From the NCBI RefSeq assembly GCF_900109685.1, contig NZ_FOBB01000002.1:1-64000 (forward strand): a stretch of DNA of 64,000 nt, written 5' to 3'. The stretch comes from Chitinophaga rupis. Lineage in GTDB: Bacteria; Bacteroidota; Bacteroidia; Chitinophagales; Chitinophagaceae. Shown here one piece after another: positions 42,664 through 52,154 of the stretch. Below the pieces are notes generated by a model. It saw only the letters and a list, made by a program, of their open reading frames with translations, was not told the DNA's origin and did not search any database. The first letter of the stretch is position 1; each line of letters begins with the position of its first letter. The translations under genes and the position numbers were made by a program.

Positions 42664-45600
42664 ATGATGAGAAACCTACCAAAAATGCAGCAATTTTTGC
42701 GTGCACGCCTATTGAAAATATGCCTGGGCATTACCCTGTTCCTGGGCGGCTTTGCCGGCAATGGCTATAGCCAGCTGCCTGCAGGATTTATTCAGAAAAA
42801 GCTTACCGGCGATAACATTAACGAAGCCACTGCCATGGTGCACGCACCGGATGGCCGCATCTTTATTGCAGAACGTTCCGGTAATGTAAAAGTGTTCCAG
42901 AACGGTAATGTATCTACGGTGCATACCGTTAGCACTACCACCGGTTCAGAACAGGGCTTGCTGGGTATTACCCTGCACCCGCAGTTTGCCACGAACGGCA
43001 AGTTTTACATTTTTTACACCAACCCGGCTATGACGGTGCATTACCTGGATGCAGTGGTGATCAACACTGCAAACGTGGTAACCTCCACTACACGCATTAT
43101 GGAGTTTGATCCTATCATCAATGGCTTCCATAACGGTGGCGCCATCCTGTTTAAAGATGGTTTGCTGTATGTGGCCATTGGCGAAAGCAATTCTCCCGCA
43201 GAAGCTACCAAGCTGGATACCTACCGCGGTAAGATCCTGCGGTTAACGGAAGATGGACAGCCTGCGCCGGGCAACCCGTATTATAACGAGGCTGGGGCTT
43301 CCCGCCAGAAGCGGAGTATTTGGGCCATTGGGATGCGCAACCCCTGGAAAATGGCGCTGGACCCGCTTTCCGGTAAAATATTCGTAGTAAATGTGGGCGG
43401 TGATTATGAGGAGATCAATGATGTTACCGCACCGGATGCTACCAAAAATTATAACTATGGCTGGGATCAGAACGGCCGTTCCGGTCCGCAGCAGGCTGCC
43501 GGCACCATATTACCGGTATTTGCCTACCCGCATGATAACTGGGGCTGCGCCATTACCTCCGGTGTATTCTTTAACCCGCCGGCCACCAACTATCCCACGC
43601 AGTACCGCAACCGTTTTTATTTTTCTGACTGGTGCTCGCAGTGGTTCCGCAGCGTAGATGCGGTGAACCCTGGCAGCGGCGCTGCACAGGAATTTTCGCC
43701 CAGCGGTTTTGGCTCCATCTTAGGAACCAGTGTAGGCATTGACGGTAATATCTACTACATTAAATATAACAGCACCGGCAGCTTATGGCGTATTGAGTTT
43801 GACAGCAACCAGAAACCGGAGGTGGTGAACAACCCTGCCAGCCAAACGGTGGTAGCAGGTGATCCGGTGAGCTTCTCGGTAAGCGTATCCGGCGCTACGC
43901 CCATCACTTACCAGTGGCAAAAGAATGGGGTGAACATCAGCGGGGCTACCGCCAACACCTATACGATTGCGCAAACCACAGCAGCAGATGCAGGCAGCTA
44001 CCGCTGCCTGGTGGCCAATACCCTGGGTGCAGATACCAGTACGGCCGCTGTACTTACCGTACAGCCGTTTAATGCCCGCCCGGTACCGCACATCTTAACG
44101 CCAACAGCCAGCCTTACCTGGAGCGTATTAGACCAGGTGAGCTTTTCCGGCAGCGCCACGGACCAGGAAGATGGTACCTTACCCGCATCTGCCTACAAAT
44201 GGGAGGTACGTTTTTATCATAAGGACAATCCTACCAGCGAGCACTATCATCCCGGTCCGGTAATCCCGGCAGGCATTACATCCGGCACTTTTACAGCGGA
44301 TAACGGCGGGGAAACATCGCCCAACATCTGGTTCCGTATACTCTTAACCGTTACCGACTCGCAGGGCCGTACCGGTGTGGATTCTGTAGATATTCAGCCC
44401 AATAAGGTAAACCTCACCATTACTTCCAGCAAACCCGGGTTACAGCTGGTATTAGGCTCGCAGGTAACTGCGCCGGCCACTAAAACCTTTGTGGTAAATT
44501 CCAACTTTACCATACAGGCCCTTAGCCCGCAAACCCTGGGCGATACTGCTTATGAATTTACTTCCTGGGCGCATGGCGGTGCCGTTACGCAAAACCTGCG
44601 CGTGCCTGCTGTGAACACCACCTATACGGCTAATTACAAGGTGAGCGCATCTTTACAAAATCCCTACAAAGGCGTACCGGCTGCTATACCCGGTAAAATT
44701 GAAATAGAGGATTATGATACCGGTGGCGAAGGTATTGCCTACCACGATGCTTCTGTTGCTAACCAGGGTAACGGATACCGCCCCAACGAAGGGGTGGACC
44801 TGGAAGGCTGTGCAGATACCGGCGGCGGTTTTAACATAGGTTATGTAGCTACCGGCGAGTGGCTGGAATATACCGTGAATGTAACCACACCCGGCGTATA
44901 TACTCTAATGGCCCGTGTAGCCACGCCTTACGATGCCAAAGCATTTCACGTAGAGCTGGATGGCGTAAACATCAGCGGTACCCTGGCCGTGCCCAAGACC
45001 GGCGGTTTCCAGGCATGGCAAACCATTAGCGTGAACACACCGGCCCTGACCACCGGCGTAAAAGTATTACGTGTAACCATGGATGCAGCTGATCTGAACA
45101 TTAACTACCTAACCTTTGCCCTTGCCGGCACAGGTACCGGCAGCGCGCCTACTGTAAGCCTTACGTCCCCGGCCAATAACGCTACCTTCTTTAATAATGC
45201 GGATATTGATATGGCGGCTACAGCCGCCGATGCAGATGGCAATGTGCGCAAAGTGGAATTTTTCCAGGGCGCTACTAAACTGGGAGAAGATACTACCAGC
45301 CCTTACCAGTATACCTGGATAGGCGCACCCACAGGCACTTATTCCCTTACGGCCAAAGCCACGGACAATGCCGGTTTAACCACTACATCCGCTCCAATAG
45401 CTATCACCGTAAACCCGGTAACAGGAGCTAAAACCATTCCCGGTAAAATAGAAGCAGAAGCTTTTGATGCTAAGTCGGACGTTGGAACAGAAGGCTGTGC
45501 AGACACCGGCGGCGGTGAAAATGTAGGCTGGATAAATACGGATGACTGGATGGATTACAATGTAAAAGTAACCACGGCAGGCACTTATACCGTAAACTTA

Positions 45601-46068
45601 CGCGTAGCCAGCCCGGATGGCGGCAAACAATTACAGCTGCGCTCCGGCACAACTACCCTGGCTACAGTAACCGTACCTGCCACCGGCGGCTGGCAGGCCT
45701 GGACCACTGTTACCACCACGGTAACCCTGGCTGCCGGCGATCAAACCCTGCGTATTTATGCCGTTACCGGCGACTGGAACATTAACTGGGTTGAGTTTAG
45801 CAGCGCAGCGCTGGCCGCCAAGGCAAGCCATCTGCCGGAAACAAACGACCAGTTTAAAGTATATCCCAACCCCGTAACCAGTAACCTGACCATTGGCGGC
45901 CTGAAGAATGATGGGATGGTAAGCGTGATCAATGTGGCCAACTCACAGGTTACTAAGATGAAGTCAGCGAACGGTACCTTAAACCTTGGCAACCTGTCAG
46001 CCGGTACCTATATTATTGAGTTCATGGATGGCAAAAAGATAGTAAGGAAAAAATTTGTTAAACTATAA
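42664..46068 (+). CDS. Modular secreted PQQ-type sugar dehydrogenase with CBM6-like and T9SS type A domains
   Basis: A 1134-residue exported enzyme. Signal peptide to about residue 37. A GSDH-type beta-propeller (38-378) has AMVHAPDGRIFIAERSGNVK, GLLGITLHPQF, IWAIGMRNPWKMALDP, YNYGWDQNG. An Ig-like domain (385-468, QKNGVNISG and GSYRCLVANTLG) follows. Further beta-sandwiches come next. Two CBM6-like modules lie at about 674-818 (IPGKIEIEDYDTGGEG) and 923-1044 (IPGKIEAEAFD), with an Ig-like segment between. A T9SS type A sorting domain ends the protein (FKVYPNPVTSNLTIGGL to IVRKKFVKL). It would oxidise sugars or alcohols while held on a polysaccharide outside the cell. PQQ binding is assumed from the family; no PQQ synthesis genes are present here. 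Confidence 0.9.
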   Translation: MMRNLPKMQQFLRARLLKICLGITLFLGGFAGNGYSQLPAGFIQKKLTGDNINEATAMVHAPDGRIFIAERSGNVKVFQNGNVSTVHTVSTTTGSEQGLLGITLHPQFATNGKFYIFYTNPAMTVHYLDAVVINTANVVTSTTRIMEFDPIINGFHNGGAILFKDGLLYVAIGESNSPAEATKLDTYRGKILRLTEDGQPAPGNPYYNEAGASRQKRSIWAIGMRNPWKMALDPLSGKIFVVNVGGDYEEINDVTAPDATKNYNYGWDQNGRSGPQQAAGTILPVFAYPHDNWGCAITSGVFFNPPATNYPTQYRNRFYFSDWCSQWFRSVDAVNPGSGAAQEFSPSGFGSILGTSVGIDGNIYYIKYNSTGSLWRIEFDSNQKPEVVNNPASQTVVAGDPVSFSVSVSGATPITYQWQKNGVNISGATANTYTIAQTTAADAGSYRCLVANTLGADTSTAAVLTVQPFNARPVPHILTPTASLTWSVLDQVSFSGSATDQEDGTLPASAYKWEVRFYHKDNPTSEHYHPGPVIPAGITSGTFTADNGGETSPNIWFRILLTVTDSQGRTGVDSVDIQPNKVNLTITSSKPGLQLVLGSQVTAPATKTFVVNSNFTIQALSPQTLGDTAYEFTSWAHGGAVTQNLRVPAVNTTYTANYKVSASLQNPYKGVPAAIPGKIEIEDYDTGGEGIAYHDASVANQGNGYRPNEGVDLEGCADTGGGFNIGYVATGEWLEYTVNVTTPGVYTLMARVATPYDAKAFHVELDGVNISGTLAVPKTGGFQAWQTISVNTPALTTGVKVLRVTMDAADLNINYLTFALAGTGTGSAPTVSLTSPANNATFFNNADIDMAATAADADGNVRKVEFFQGATKLGEDTTSPYQYTWIGAPTGTYSLTAKATDNAGLTTTSAPIAITVNPVTGAKTIPGKIEAEAFDAKSDVGTEGCADTGGGENVGWINTDDWMDYNVKVTTAGTYTVNLRVASPDGGKQLQLRSGTTTLATVTVPATGGWQAWTTVTTTVTLAAGDQTLRIYAVTGDWNINWVEFSSAALAAKASHLPETNDQFKVYPNPVTSNLTIGGLKNDGMVSVINVANSQVTKMKSANGTLNLGNLSAGTYIIEFMDGKKIVRKKFVKL

Positions 46069-46078
46069 GTAAATGGTA

Positions 46079-46099
46079 CGGAGGTCTTTATGGCCTCCG
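46079..46099. terminator. Hairpin after the dehydrogenase gene
   Basis: CGGAGGTC, loop TTTAT, GGCCTCCG, forming 8 pairs with one T-G. It begins 11 nt after the stop at 46068. There is no T-run, so termination strength is uncertain. Confidence 0.5.
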
Positions 46100-46175
46100 G
46101 CCATTTCCTGCAGTAACAAATGGCACAGTTTTCGTTATTGGAAGGGCAGACCTAATATGTTTAAAAATTAAAGCC

Positions 46176-46655
46176 ATGAGAAACTTAGTTATAGCCATCG
46201 CATCATCCGCATTGATCTTTGCATCCTGCCAGAGCAATGACGAGAAGGCGGCCGCTATAGGGGATGCCAAACAGGCAACCATCGATTCAATGAATGCGGT
46301 AAGTGTAGCAAAACAGCAGGTAATTGATTCCGTAAACGCTGAAAAAGCTGAAAAAGCAAAACATAAAAGCCACAGCAGCCAGGCATCATCCGGCAGCTAC
46401 AGTAGCTCCGCTGATAATTCTACTGCAGCCGCTCCGGCAGCCACCACCACTACTAAGAAAAAGGGGTGGAGTCATACCGCTAAAGGTGCCGTAGTAGGCG
46501 CTGGTGCAGGTGCTATCACGGGCGCTCTTATAAATAAAGATCACTTGAAAGGCGCTGCCATTGGTACCGTAATTGGTGCCGGTGTAGGCGCTGGTACAGG
46601 CGCCATTGTGGACCACGCCAAAAAGAAAAAGGCGCAGCAGCAGGCCAACCAGTAA
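46176..46655 (+). CDS. Glycine-zipper lipoprotein
   Basis: A 159-residue cell-envelope lipoprotein. Signal MRNLVIAIASSALIFASC with lipobox FASC; the first part of the mature chain is A/K/D/S rich. A low-complexity linker of Ser, Ala, Thr and Lys (about 65-95) follows. Then come two glycine-zipper helices (KGAVVGAGAGAITGALI and KGAAIGTVIGAGVGAGTGAI), which form tight helix-helix pairs in the membrane, and a lysine/glutamine tail. Such YMGG/Rick17kDa-like proteins associate with the outer membrane and envelope stress. The precise role is unknown. It is flanked by hairpins and probably monocistronic. Confidence 0.82.
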   Translation: MRNLVIAIASSALIFASCQSNDEKAAAIGDAKQATIDSMNAVSVAKQQVIDSVNAEKAEKAKHKSHSSQASSGSYSSSADNSTAAAPAATTTTKKKGWSHTAKGAVVGAGAGAITGALINKDHLKGAAIGTVIGAGVGAGTGAIVDHAKKKKAQQQANQ

Positions 46656-46680
46656 GTAAGATGGAATAAAGATGTATATG

Positions 46681-46712
46681 GGCGCTTTCCCACCGGGAAG
46701 GCGCCTTTTTTT
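46681..46712 (+). terminator. Strong terminator after the glycine-zipper gene
   Basis: GGCGCTTTCCC, loop ACC, GGGAAGGCGCC (one T-G pair), then seven T. It starts 26 nt after the stop at 46655. Confidence 0.92.
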
Positions 46713-46762
46713 ATGCAGTATATTTACTATTTTGAGGGCATCAACCCGATTAACGATTAACC

Positions 46763-47173
46763 ATGAAAAATTCCAACAGACGTAAATTCCTGGGCACGGC
46801 AGCCACTATTTTAGCCGGTACGGCGGCCGCCACAGCATCGCCATTGCAGGCTGCTGCACCCAAATATCCCGTGGTACACCATGTATTCTTCTGGCTTAAA
46901 AATCCTGGTTCTACGGAAGACCGTGATAAGCTGGTGGCCGGCGTTAAAACCCTGGCTAAGATAAAAACCGTAAAAGAGCTGCGGGTAGGGGTGGTAGCCA
47001 GCACCGAAAAAAGGGATGTGGTGGATAACAGCTGGGCCGTATCTGAGCTGATGTTCTTTGCCGACCTGGCAGGGCAAGCTGCTTACCAGACCGATCCCAT
47101 TCACCTGGAATTTATTAAGAACTGTAGCCACCTTTGGGAAAAGGTAATTGTGTACGATGCGGTGGATGCCTGA
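46763..47173 (+). CDS. Dabb-family protein with Tat-type signal
   Basis: A 136-residue stress-responsive A/B barrel (Dabb) protein. The N-terminus has a twin-arginine signal, NRRKFLGTAATILAGTAAAT, indicating folded export to the periplasm, which is uncommon for this fold. The barrel domain follows from VHHVFFWLKNPGSTEDRDKL through VKTLAKIKTVKELRVGVVAS, ALSELMFF-like strands and ending FIKNCSHLWEKVIVYDAVDA. Two subunits probably form a ten-strand barrel. No catalytic role is known. It is a single gene after a terminator. Confidence 0.85.
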   Translation: MKNSNRRKFLGTAATILAGTAAATASPLQAAAPKYPVVHHVFFWLKNPGSTEDRDKLVAGVKTLAKIKTVKELRVGVVASTEKRDVVDNSWAVSELMFFADLAGQAAYQTDPIHLEFIKNCSHLWEKVIVYDAVDA

Positions 47174-47246
47174 GGTGTGCGGTAAGCCCGCCGCCTGAGC
47201 GGATGGCGCCGTGATTGTATTGTAAAATATTTATAATCAATACTAT

Positions 47247-47280
47247 AAGGCTTTGGTCGTCACCGTACGGTCAAAGCCTT
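47247..47280. terminator. Hairpin in front of the leucine operon
   Basis: AAGGCTTTG (47247-47255) and CAAAGCCTT (47272-47280) pair perfectly around a loop holding a small ACCGTACGGT palindrome. No T-run follows directly. It may end the Dabb transcript 74 nt downstream of the stop; a role in leucine-operon control is not indicated. Confidence 0.55.
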
Positions 47281-47393
47281 GTTCATCTGTAGCCCCCGGT
47301 TTTTAACGTTTCCTGTTAGAAAAAATCTGACTAAAAAGCAGAATATCTGGATATATTTTAACAATTTTGCAGTTACTTTTTAAATTATAAAAA

Positions 47394-48800
47394 ATGAGCC
47401 AAATACCTACTACCGTATTTGATAAAGTATGGGATTCACATGTTGTGAGAAAAATAGAAGACGGTCCGGACGTATTTTTTATTGACCGCCACTTTATTCA
47501 TGAAGTAACCAGCCCGGTAGCATTCCTGGGTTTAGAGAGCCGGGGGCTGAAAGTGATGTTCCCCGAAAAAACCTTTGCTACCGCCGATCATAATACACCT
47601 ACTATTAACCAGCATTTACCGGTGCAGGACCCGCTTTCTGCCAACCAGTTAAAAGCGCTGGAAACCAACTCATCCAAATACGGCATTTCCCACTGGGGCC
47701 TGGGTAATCCCAAGAACGGCATTGTGCACGTGGTAGGCCCGGAAAACGGTATTACCCTGCCGGGTATGACCATAGTGTGCGGCGACTCGCATACCTCTAC
47801 CCACGGCGCATTTGGCGCTATTGCCTTTGGTATTGGCACCTCTGAGGTGGAGATGGTATTATCTTCCCAGTGTATTATGCAGCCCAAGCCCAAGAAAATG
47901 CGCATTAACGTAAATGGCAAGCTGGGTAAAGGAGTTACGCCTAAAGATGTGGTGCTGTATATTATTGCCAAGCTTACCGCAGCCGGCGCTACCGGTTATT
48001 TTGTGGAATACGCAGGTGATGTGTTTGAGCAAATGAGCATGGAAGGCCGTATGACGGTTTGTAACATGAGCATTGAAATGGGCGCCCGTGGCGGTATTAT
48101 AGCACCGGACGAAACTACTTTTGCCTATATCAAAGGCCGTGAAAAAGCCCCTAAAGGCGAAGCATGGGATAAAGCCCTGGCTTACTGGAAAACGCTGAAA
48201 ACTGATGCCGGCGCCACGTTTGACCAGGAGCACACCTTTGATGCTGCAGATATTGAGCCCATGATCACCTACGGCACCAACCCCGGTATGGGATTGGGTA
48301 TTACCCAGCATATCCCCTCCGCAGCCAGCGGCAGCGGCAAGGCCAGCTATGAAAAGTCACTGAACTATATGGGCTTTCATGAAGAAGAATCCATGCTGGG
48401 TAAAAAGGTGGATTATGTATTCATAGGCAGCTGTACCAACGGCCGTATAGAAGACTTCCGCGCTTTTGCCTCTATTGTAAAAGGACGCAAAAAAGCAGAT
48501 CATGTAACGGCCTGGATAGTGCCCGGCTCACACATTGTAGAGCAGCAGATCAAGGAAGAAGGCATTCTGGATATTTTAACAGATGCAGGTTTCCAGCTAC
48601 GCCAGCCGGGATGTTCCGCCTGTTTGGCCATGAATGATGATAAGATACCGGCGGGTAAATATGCCGTGAGCACCAGCAACCGCAACTTTGAAGGCAGGCA
48701 GGGCCCCGGCGCAAGAACGCTGCTGGCTAGCCCCCTGGTAGCAGCTGCAGCAGCGGTAACCGGTGTGGTAACAGACCCCCGCGTGTTAATGGCGGATTAA
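47394..48800 (+). CDS. leuC: 3-isopropylmalate dehydratase large subunit
   Basis: A 468-residue aconitase-family subunit that isomerises 2- to 3-isopropylmalate in leucine synthesis, acting with LeuD. Iron-sulphur ligands are in [14 protein letters not shown] and [14 protein letters not shown]; substrate-binding signatures include [20 protein letters not shown]. The length is close to that of enterobacterial LeuC. It heads the order leuC-leuD-leuA/cimA-leuB with short gaps, so all four are probably one transcript. The upstream 110 bp contain no obvious leucine-codon leader peptide, so attenuation of the enterobacterial type is not seen. Confidence 0.97.
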   Translation: MSQIPTTVFDKVWDSHVVRKIEDGPDVFFIDRHFIHEVTSPVAFLGLESRGLKVMFPEKTFATADHNTPTINQHLPVQDPLSANQLKALETNSSKYGISHWGLGNPKNGIVHVVGPENGITLPGMTIVCGDSHTSTHGAFGAIAFGIGTSEVEMVLSSQCIMQPKPKKMRINVNGKLGKGVTPKDVVLYIIAKLTAAGATGYFVEYAGDVFEQMSMEGRMTVCNMSIEMGARGGIIAPDETTFAYIKGREKAPKGEAWDKALAYWKTLKTDAGATFDQEHTFDAADIEPMITYGTNPGMGLGITQHIPSAASGSGKASYEKSLNYMGFHEEESMLGKKVDYVFIGSCTNGRIEDFRAFASIVKGRKKADHVTAWIVPGSHIVEQQIKEEGILDILTDAGFQLRQPGCSACLAMNDDKIPAGKYAVSTSNRNFEGRQGPGARTLLASPLVAAAAAVTGVVTDPRVLMAD

Positions 48801-48857
48801 TAACGCCCGCGTATAAACGATCAACAACACATTAATTAACAGAGATACGACCTAAAA

Positions 48858-49454
48858 ATGGCTTACGATAAATTCACTGTATTACGGAGTTCAGCGGTGC
48901 CCATGCCCATTGAAAATGTAGATACTGACCAGATCATCCCTGCACGTTTCCTGAAAGCTACGGAGCGTAAAGGATTTGGCGATAACCTGTTCCGCGACTG
49001 GCGTTATGAGAATGATAATACGCCTAAGAAAGATTTTGTACTGAACAATCCCATTTACAGCGGTAAGATACTGGTAGCCGGTAAGAACTTTGGCAGCGGC
49101 AGCAGCCGTGAGCACGCTGCATGGGCCATTTACGATTATGGTTTCCGCTGCGTGGTAAGCAGCTTTTTTGCAGATATTTTTAAGAACAACTCCCTGAACA
49201 TTGGCATACTGCCCGTACAGGTGAGCGCTGTTTTCCTGGATAAGATCTTTACCGCCATAGAAGCTGATCCCAAAGCGGAACTGGAAGTGAACCTGCCGGA
49301 GCAGACCATCACTATTGCAGCTACCGGTGAAAGCGAAAAATTTGACATTAACAGCTATAAGAAGCATAACCTGCAGAACGGTTATGATGATATTGATTAC
49401 CTGCAAGCCATGAAGAGCGAGATAGAGACCTTCGCTGCCAAGAGCATGTACTAA
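48858..49454 (+). CDS. leuD: 3-isopropylmalate dehydratase small subunit
   Basis: The 198-residue swivel domain of isopropylmalate isomerase, completing the active site of LeuC. Family signatures: [20 protein letters not shown], then [23 protein letters not shown] and [19 protein letters not shown]. It lies 57 bp after leuC and 18 bp before the synthase gene, in the order expected for a Bacteroidota leucine operon. The start is the ATG at 48858; a full-length family match leaves little doubt. Confidence 0.97.
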   Translation: MAYDKFTVLRSSAVPMPIENVDTDQIIPARFLKATERKGFGDNLFRDWRYENDNTPKKDFVLNNPIYSGKILVAGKNFGSGSSREHAAWAIYDYGFRCVVSSFFADIFKNNSLNIGILPVQVSAVFLDKIFTAIEADPKAELEVNLPEQTITIAATGESEKFDINSYKKHNLQNGYDDIDYLQAMKSEIETFAAKSMY

Positions 49455-49472
49455 AACATTCCACCACTTATT

Positions 49473-50996
49473 ATGCCAGTTGCCGGACGCTATGTAGAAA
49501 TAATGGATACCACCCTGCGGGATGGGGAGCAAACCAGCGGCGTTTCTTTTTCACCTTCGGAAAAATTAACTATTGCGCAGTTATTGTTAACAGAAGTAAA
49601 AGTAGACCGTATTGAAATTGCTTCTGCCCGCGTATCTGAAGGGGAGTTTGCGGCCGTAAAGGCCATTACCAAATGGGCCAAGGCCAACGGCTTTCTGAAC
49701 AGGGTAGAGGTGCTGACATTTGTGGATGGCGATGTAAGCGTGCAATGGATGCAGCAGGCAGGGGCCAAGGTTATGAACCTGCTTACCAAAGGTTCCCTGA
49801 ACCATTTAACCCACCAGCTGAAAAAGAAACCTGAACAGCACTTTGCGGAAATAGCGGCGGTAATAGCACTGGCAAAAAAGAAAGGCCTGGAATGTAATGT
49901 ATACCTGGAAGACTGGAGCAATGGTATGCGCCACTCCCGCGACTACGTATTCCAGTTCCTTGACTTTTTACAAACGCAGCCCGTTAAGCGTATTATGCTG
50001 CCGGATACCCTGGGTATCCTGATCCCGTCTGAAGTTTTTGAATATACCTCCGCTATTGTGCAGCGCTATCCTAAGCTGCACTTTGATGTGCATATGCATA
50101 ATGATTACGACCTGGGTACAGCGAATGTGCTGGAAGGCGTAAAAGCCGGCGCACATGGCGTGCACCTTACCATTAATGGTATGGGCGAGCGGGCCGGTAA
50201 TGCGCCCCTGGCCAGCGCCATAGCTGTGCTGCATGATTTTTTGCCGGAGGTGAAAACTGCAGTGGAAGAAGAATCATTATACACTGTAAGCAAGCTGGTG
50301 GAAACCTTTTCCGGTTTCCGTATACCGGCCAATAAACCGGTAGTAGGGGAGAACGTGTTCACCCAAACAGCCGGCATACATGCGGATGGAGATAAGAAGA
50401 ACAAGCTTTACTTCAGTGACCTGATGCCGGAGCGTTTTGGCCGGCAGCGCCGCTATGCCCTGGGTAAAACCAGCGGTAAAGCCAATATAGAGAACAACCT
50501 GCAGCAGCTGGGCATTCAGCTGAGTGAGCCGGATCTGAAAAAAGTAACCCAGCGCATTATTGAGCTGGGCGATAAAAAAGAAGTGGTAACCCAGGCCGAC
50601 CTGCCTTATATTATTTCCGATATACTGGACAGCAAAGCCATTGAGGAAAAGGTGCGCATAGAGAACTATGTGCTTACCCATTCCAAGAACCTGCATCCCT
50701 CTGTATCCCTGAAGATCTCTATTAAAGGGGAGCTGTTTGAAGAGCACTCCCAGGGCGACGGGCAGTATGATGCATTCATGAATGCGCTGAAGAAAGTATA
50801 TAAAAAACTTAAGCAGGAGCTGCCGCAGTTAACAGATTATGCAGTGCGCATTCCGCCCGGTGGTAAAAGTGATGCGTTATGTGAAACCGTTATTACCTGG
50901 CGTTATAATAATAAGGAATTTAAAACCCGGGGGCTCGATAGTGATCAAACGGTATCGGCCATTAAGGCAACACAAAAAATGTTGAACCTAATATAA
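49473..50996 (+). CDS. 2-isopropylmalate synthase / citramalate synthase-like enzyme
   Basis: A 507-residue DRE-TIM condensing enzyme. HMGL-like catalytic barrel: the metal/catalytic segment MDTTLRDGEQTSGVSFSPSE, HMHNDYDLGTAN and LTINGMGERAGNAPLASA. A C-terminal LeuA-type allosteric domain (about 370-505) contains KISIKGELFEEHSQGDGQYD and ends with a DSDQTVSAIKATQKMLNL segment. In Bacteroidota, members of this group are annotated as isopropylmalate synthase or as (R)-citramalate synthase (CimA), so acceptor specificity (2-ketoisovalerate or pyruvate) cannot be settled here. Being inside leuCDB, it supports leucine and, by LeuCDB promiscuity, possibly isoleucine synthesis. Confidence 0.85.
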   Translation: MPVAGRYVEIMDTTLRDGEQTSGVSFSPSEKLTIAQLLLTEVKVDRIEIASARVSEGEFAAVKAITKWAKANGFLNRVEVLTFVDGDVSVQWMQQAGAKVMNLLTKGSLNHLTHQLKKKPEQHFAEIAAVIALAKKKGLECNVYLEDWSNGMRHSRDYVFQFLDFLQTQPVKRIMLPDTLGILIPSEVFEYTSAIVQRYPKLHFDVHMHNDYDLGTANVLEGVKAGAHGVHLTINGMGERAGNAPLASAIAVLHDFLPEVKTAVEEESLYTVSKLVETFSGFRIPANKPVVGENVFTQTAGIHADGDKKNKLYFSDLMPERFGRQRRYALGKTSGKANIENNLQQLGIQLSEPDLKKVTQRIIELGDKKEVVTQADLPYIISDILDSKAIEEKVRIENYVLTHSKNLHPSVSLKISIKGELFEEHSQGDGQYDAFMNALKKVYKKLKQELPQLTDYAVRIPPGGKSDALCETVITWRYNNKEFKTRGLDSDQTVSAIKATQKMLNLI

Positions 50997-51019
50997 TCTT
51001 CATAACAATCCACAAAAGC

Positions 51020-52093
51020 ATGGCAAGCAAGCATATTTTAATTGTTCCGGGCGACGGAATAGGACAGGAAGTTACGGCCGTTGGTAAAAAGGTACTGGAC
51101 AAGATAGCCGCTAAATACGGCCATACCTTTACCTACGATGAAGCGCTGATAGGCCACGTAGCCATTGAAGCTACCGGTAATCCCTTACCGGATGAATCAC
51201 TGGAAAAAATGCGTAAGTCAGATGCGGTATTATTTGGCGCAGTAGGCCACCCGAAATATGATAACGACCCATCTGCCAAAGTAAGGCCGGAACAGGGTTT
51301 GCTGAAAATGCGCAAGGAGCTGGGACTGTACGCTAACCTGCGGCCTATTAAGCTGTTTGATGAGCTGCTGGGCGCTTCCAGCATTAAACCGGAGATCTTA
51401 AAAGGTGCGGATATTTTATTCTTCCGTGAGCTGACCGGCGATATTTACTTTGGTGAAAAAGGGCGTAAGAATAATGGGGATACGGCTTTTGATATTGCAG
51501 AATACAGCCGCTACGAAGTAGAGCGCATAGCCCGCAAAGCTTTTGACGCAGCCCGTACCCGCAGAAAGAAATTATGTTCTGTAGATAAGGCCAATGTAAT
51601 TGAAACCTCCCGCCTGTGGCGTGAAGTGGTGCAGAAAGTAGCGCTGGACTATCCGGATGTTGAAGTGGAGCACCAATTCGTAGACGCTACCGCTATGCTG
51701 CTGATCAAAGATCCGCGCCGTTTTGATGTGGTGGTAACTGCCAACCTGTTTGGAGATATACTAACGGATGAAGCCTCGCAGATAGCCGGCTCCATGGGCA
51801 TGCTGGCCTCCGCTTCCATAGGGGATGGCACCGGTGTGTACGAGCCTATTCATGGCTCTGCGCATGATATTACCGGTAAAGGTGTGGCTAATCCCTTAGC
51901 CTCTATCTTATCTGCTGCGCTGCTGCTGGACATTTCTTTTGGCATGAAAGCAGAATCAGAAACCGTGATCAGCGCGGTGGATAAAGTGCTGAAAGCCGGC
52001 TTCCGTACCCGTGATATTGCCGATGCACAAACAGCTGCAGATAAAATATTGGGCACAGCCGCAATTGGCGAAGAAGTGCTGAAACACATTTAA
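51020..52093 (+). CDS. leuB: 3-isopropylmalate dehydrogenase
   Basis: A 357-residue NAD-dependent decarboxylating dehydrogenase that makes 2-ketoisocaproate. Signatures: ILIVPGDGIGQEVTAVGKKV, ELTGDIYFGEKGRKN, the NVIETSRLWREV and VVTANLFGDILTDEASQIAG segments and GVYEPIHGSAHDITGKGVAN. It is the last gene of the operon (23 bp after the synthase gene) and is followed by a strong terminator. Confidence 0.97.
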   Translation: MASKHILIVPGDGIGQEVTAVGKKVLDKIAAKYGHTFTYDEALIGHVAIEATGNPLPDESLEKMRKSDAVLFGAVGHPKYDNDPSAKVRPEQGLLKMRKELGLYANLRPIKLFDELLGASSIKPEILKGADILFFRELTGDIYFGEKGRKNNGDTAFDIAEYSRYEVERIARKAFDAARTRRKKLCSVDKANVIETSRLWREVVQKVALDYPDVEVEHQFVDATAMLLIKDPRRFDVVVTANLFGDILTDEASQIAGSMGMLASASIGDGTGVYEPIHGSAHDITGKGVANPLASILSAALLLDISFGMKAESETVISAVDKVLKAGFRTRDIADAQTAADKILGTAAIGEEVLKHI

Positions 52094-52118
52094 AGGATAA
52101 AGAAAAGTTTTTAGTGGT

Positions 52119-52153
52119 ACTGCCGGTGGCCTTGTGTTGCCGGCAGTTTTTTT
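52119..52153. terminator. Terminator after leuB
   Basis: ACTGCCGG (52119-52126) pairs with CCGGCAGT (52140-52147); T-run 52147-52153. It sits between leuB and the convergent stop at 52155. Confidence 0.9.
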
Positions 52154-52154
52154 A

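Noticed and set aside
47281-47393. Leucine attenuator ahead of leuC
   Set aside because: No leader peptide rich in leucine codons and no alternative hairpin pair could be found.
48891-49532. 213-codon minus-strand frame opposite leuD
   Set aside because: Antisense to a firmly assigned gene, with composition typical of a shadow frame.
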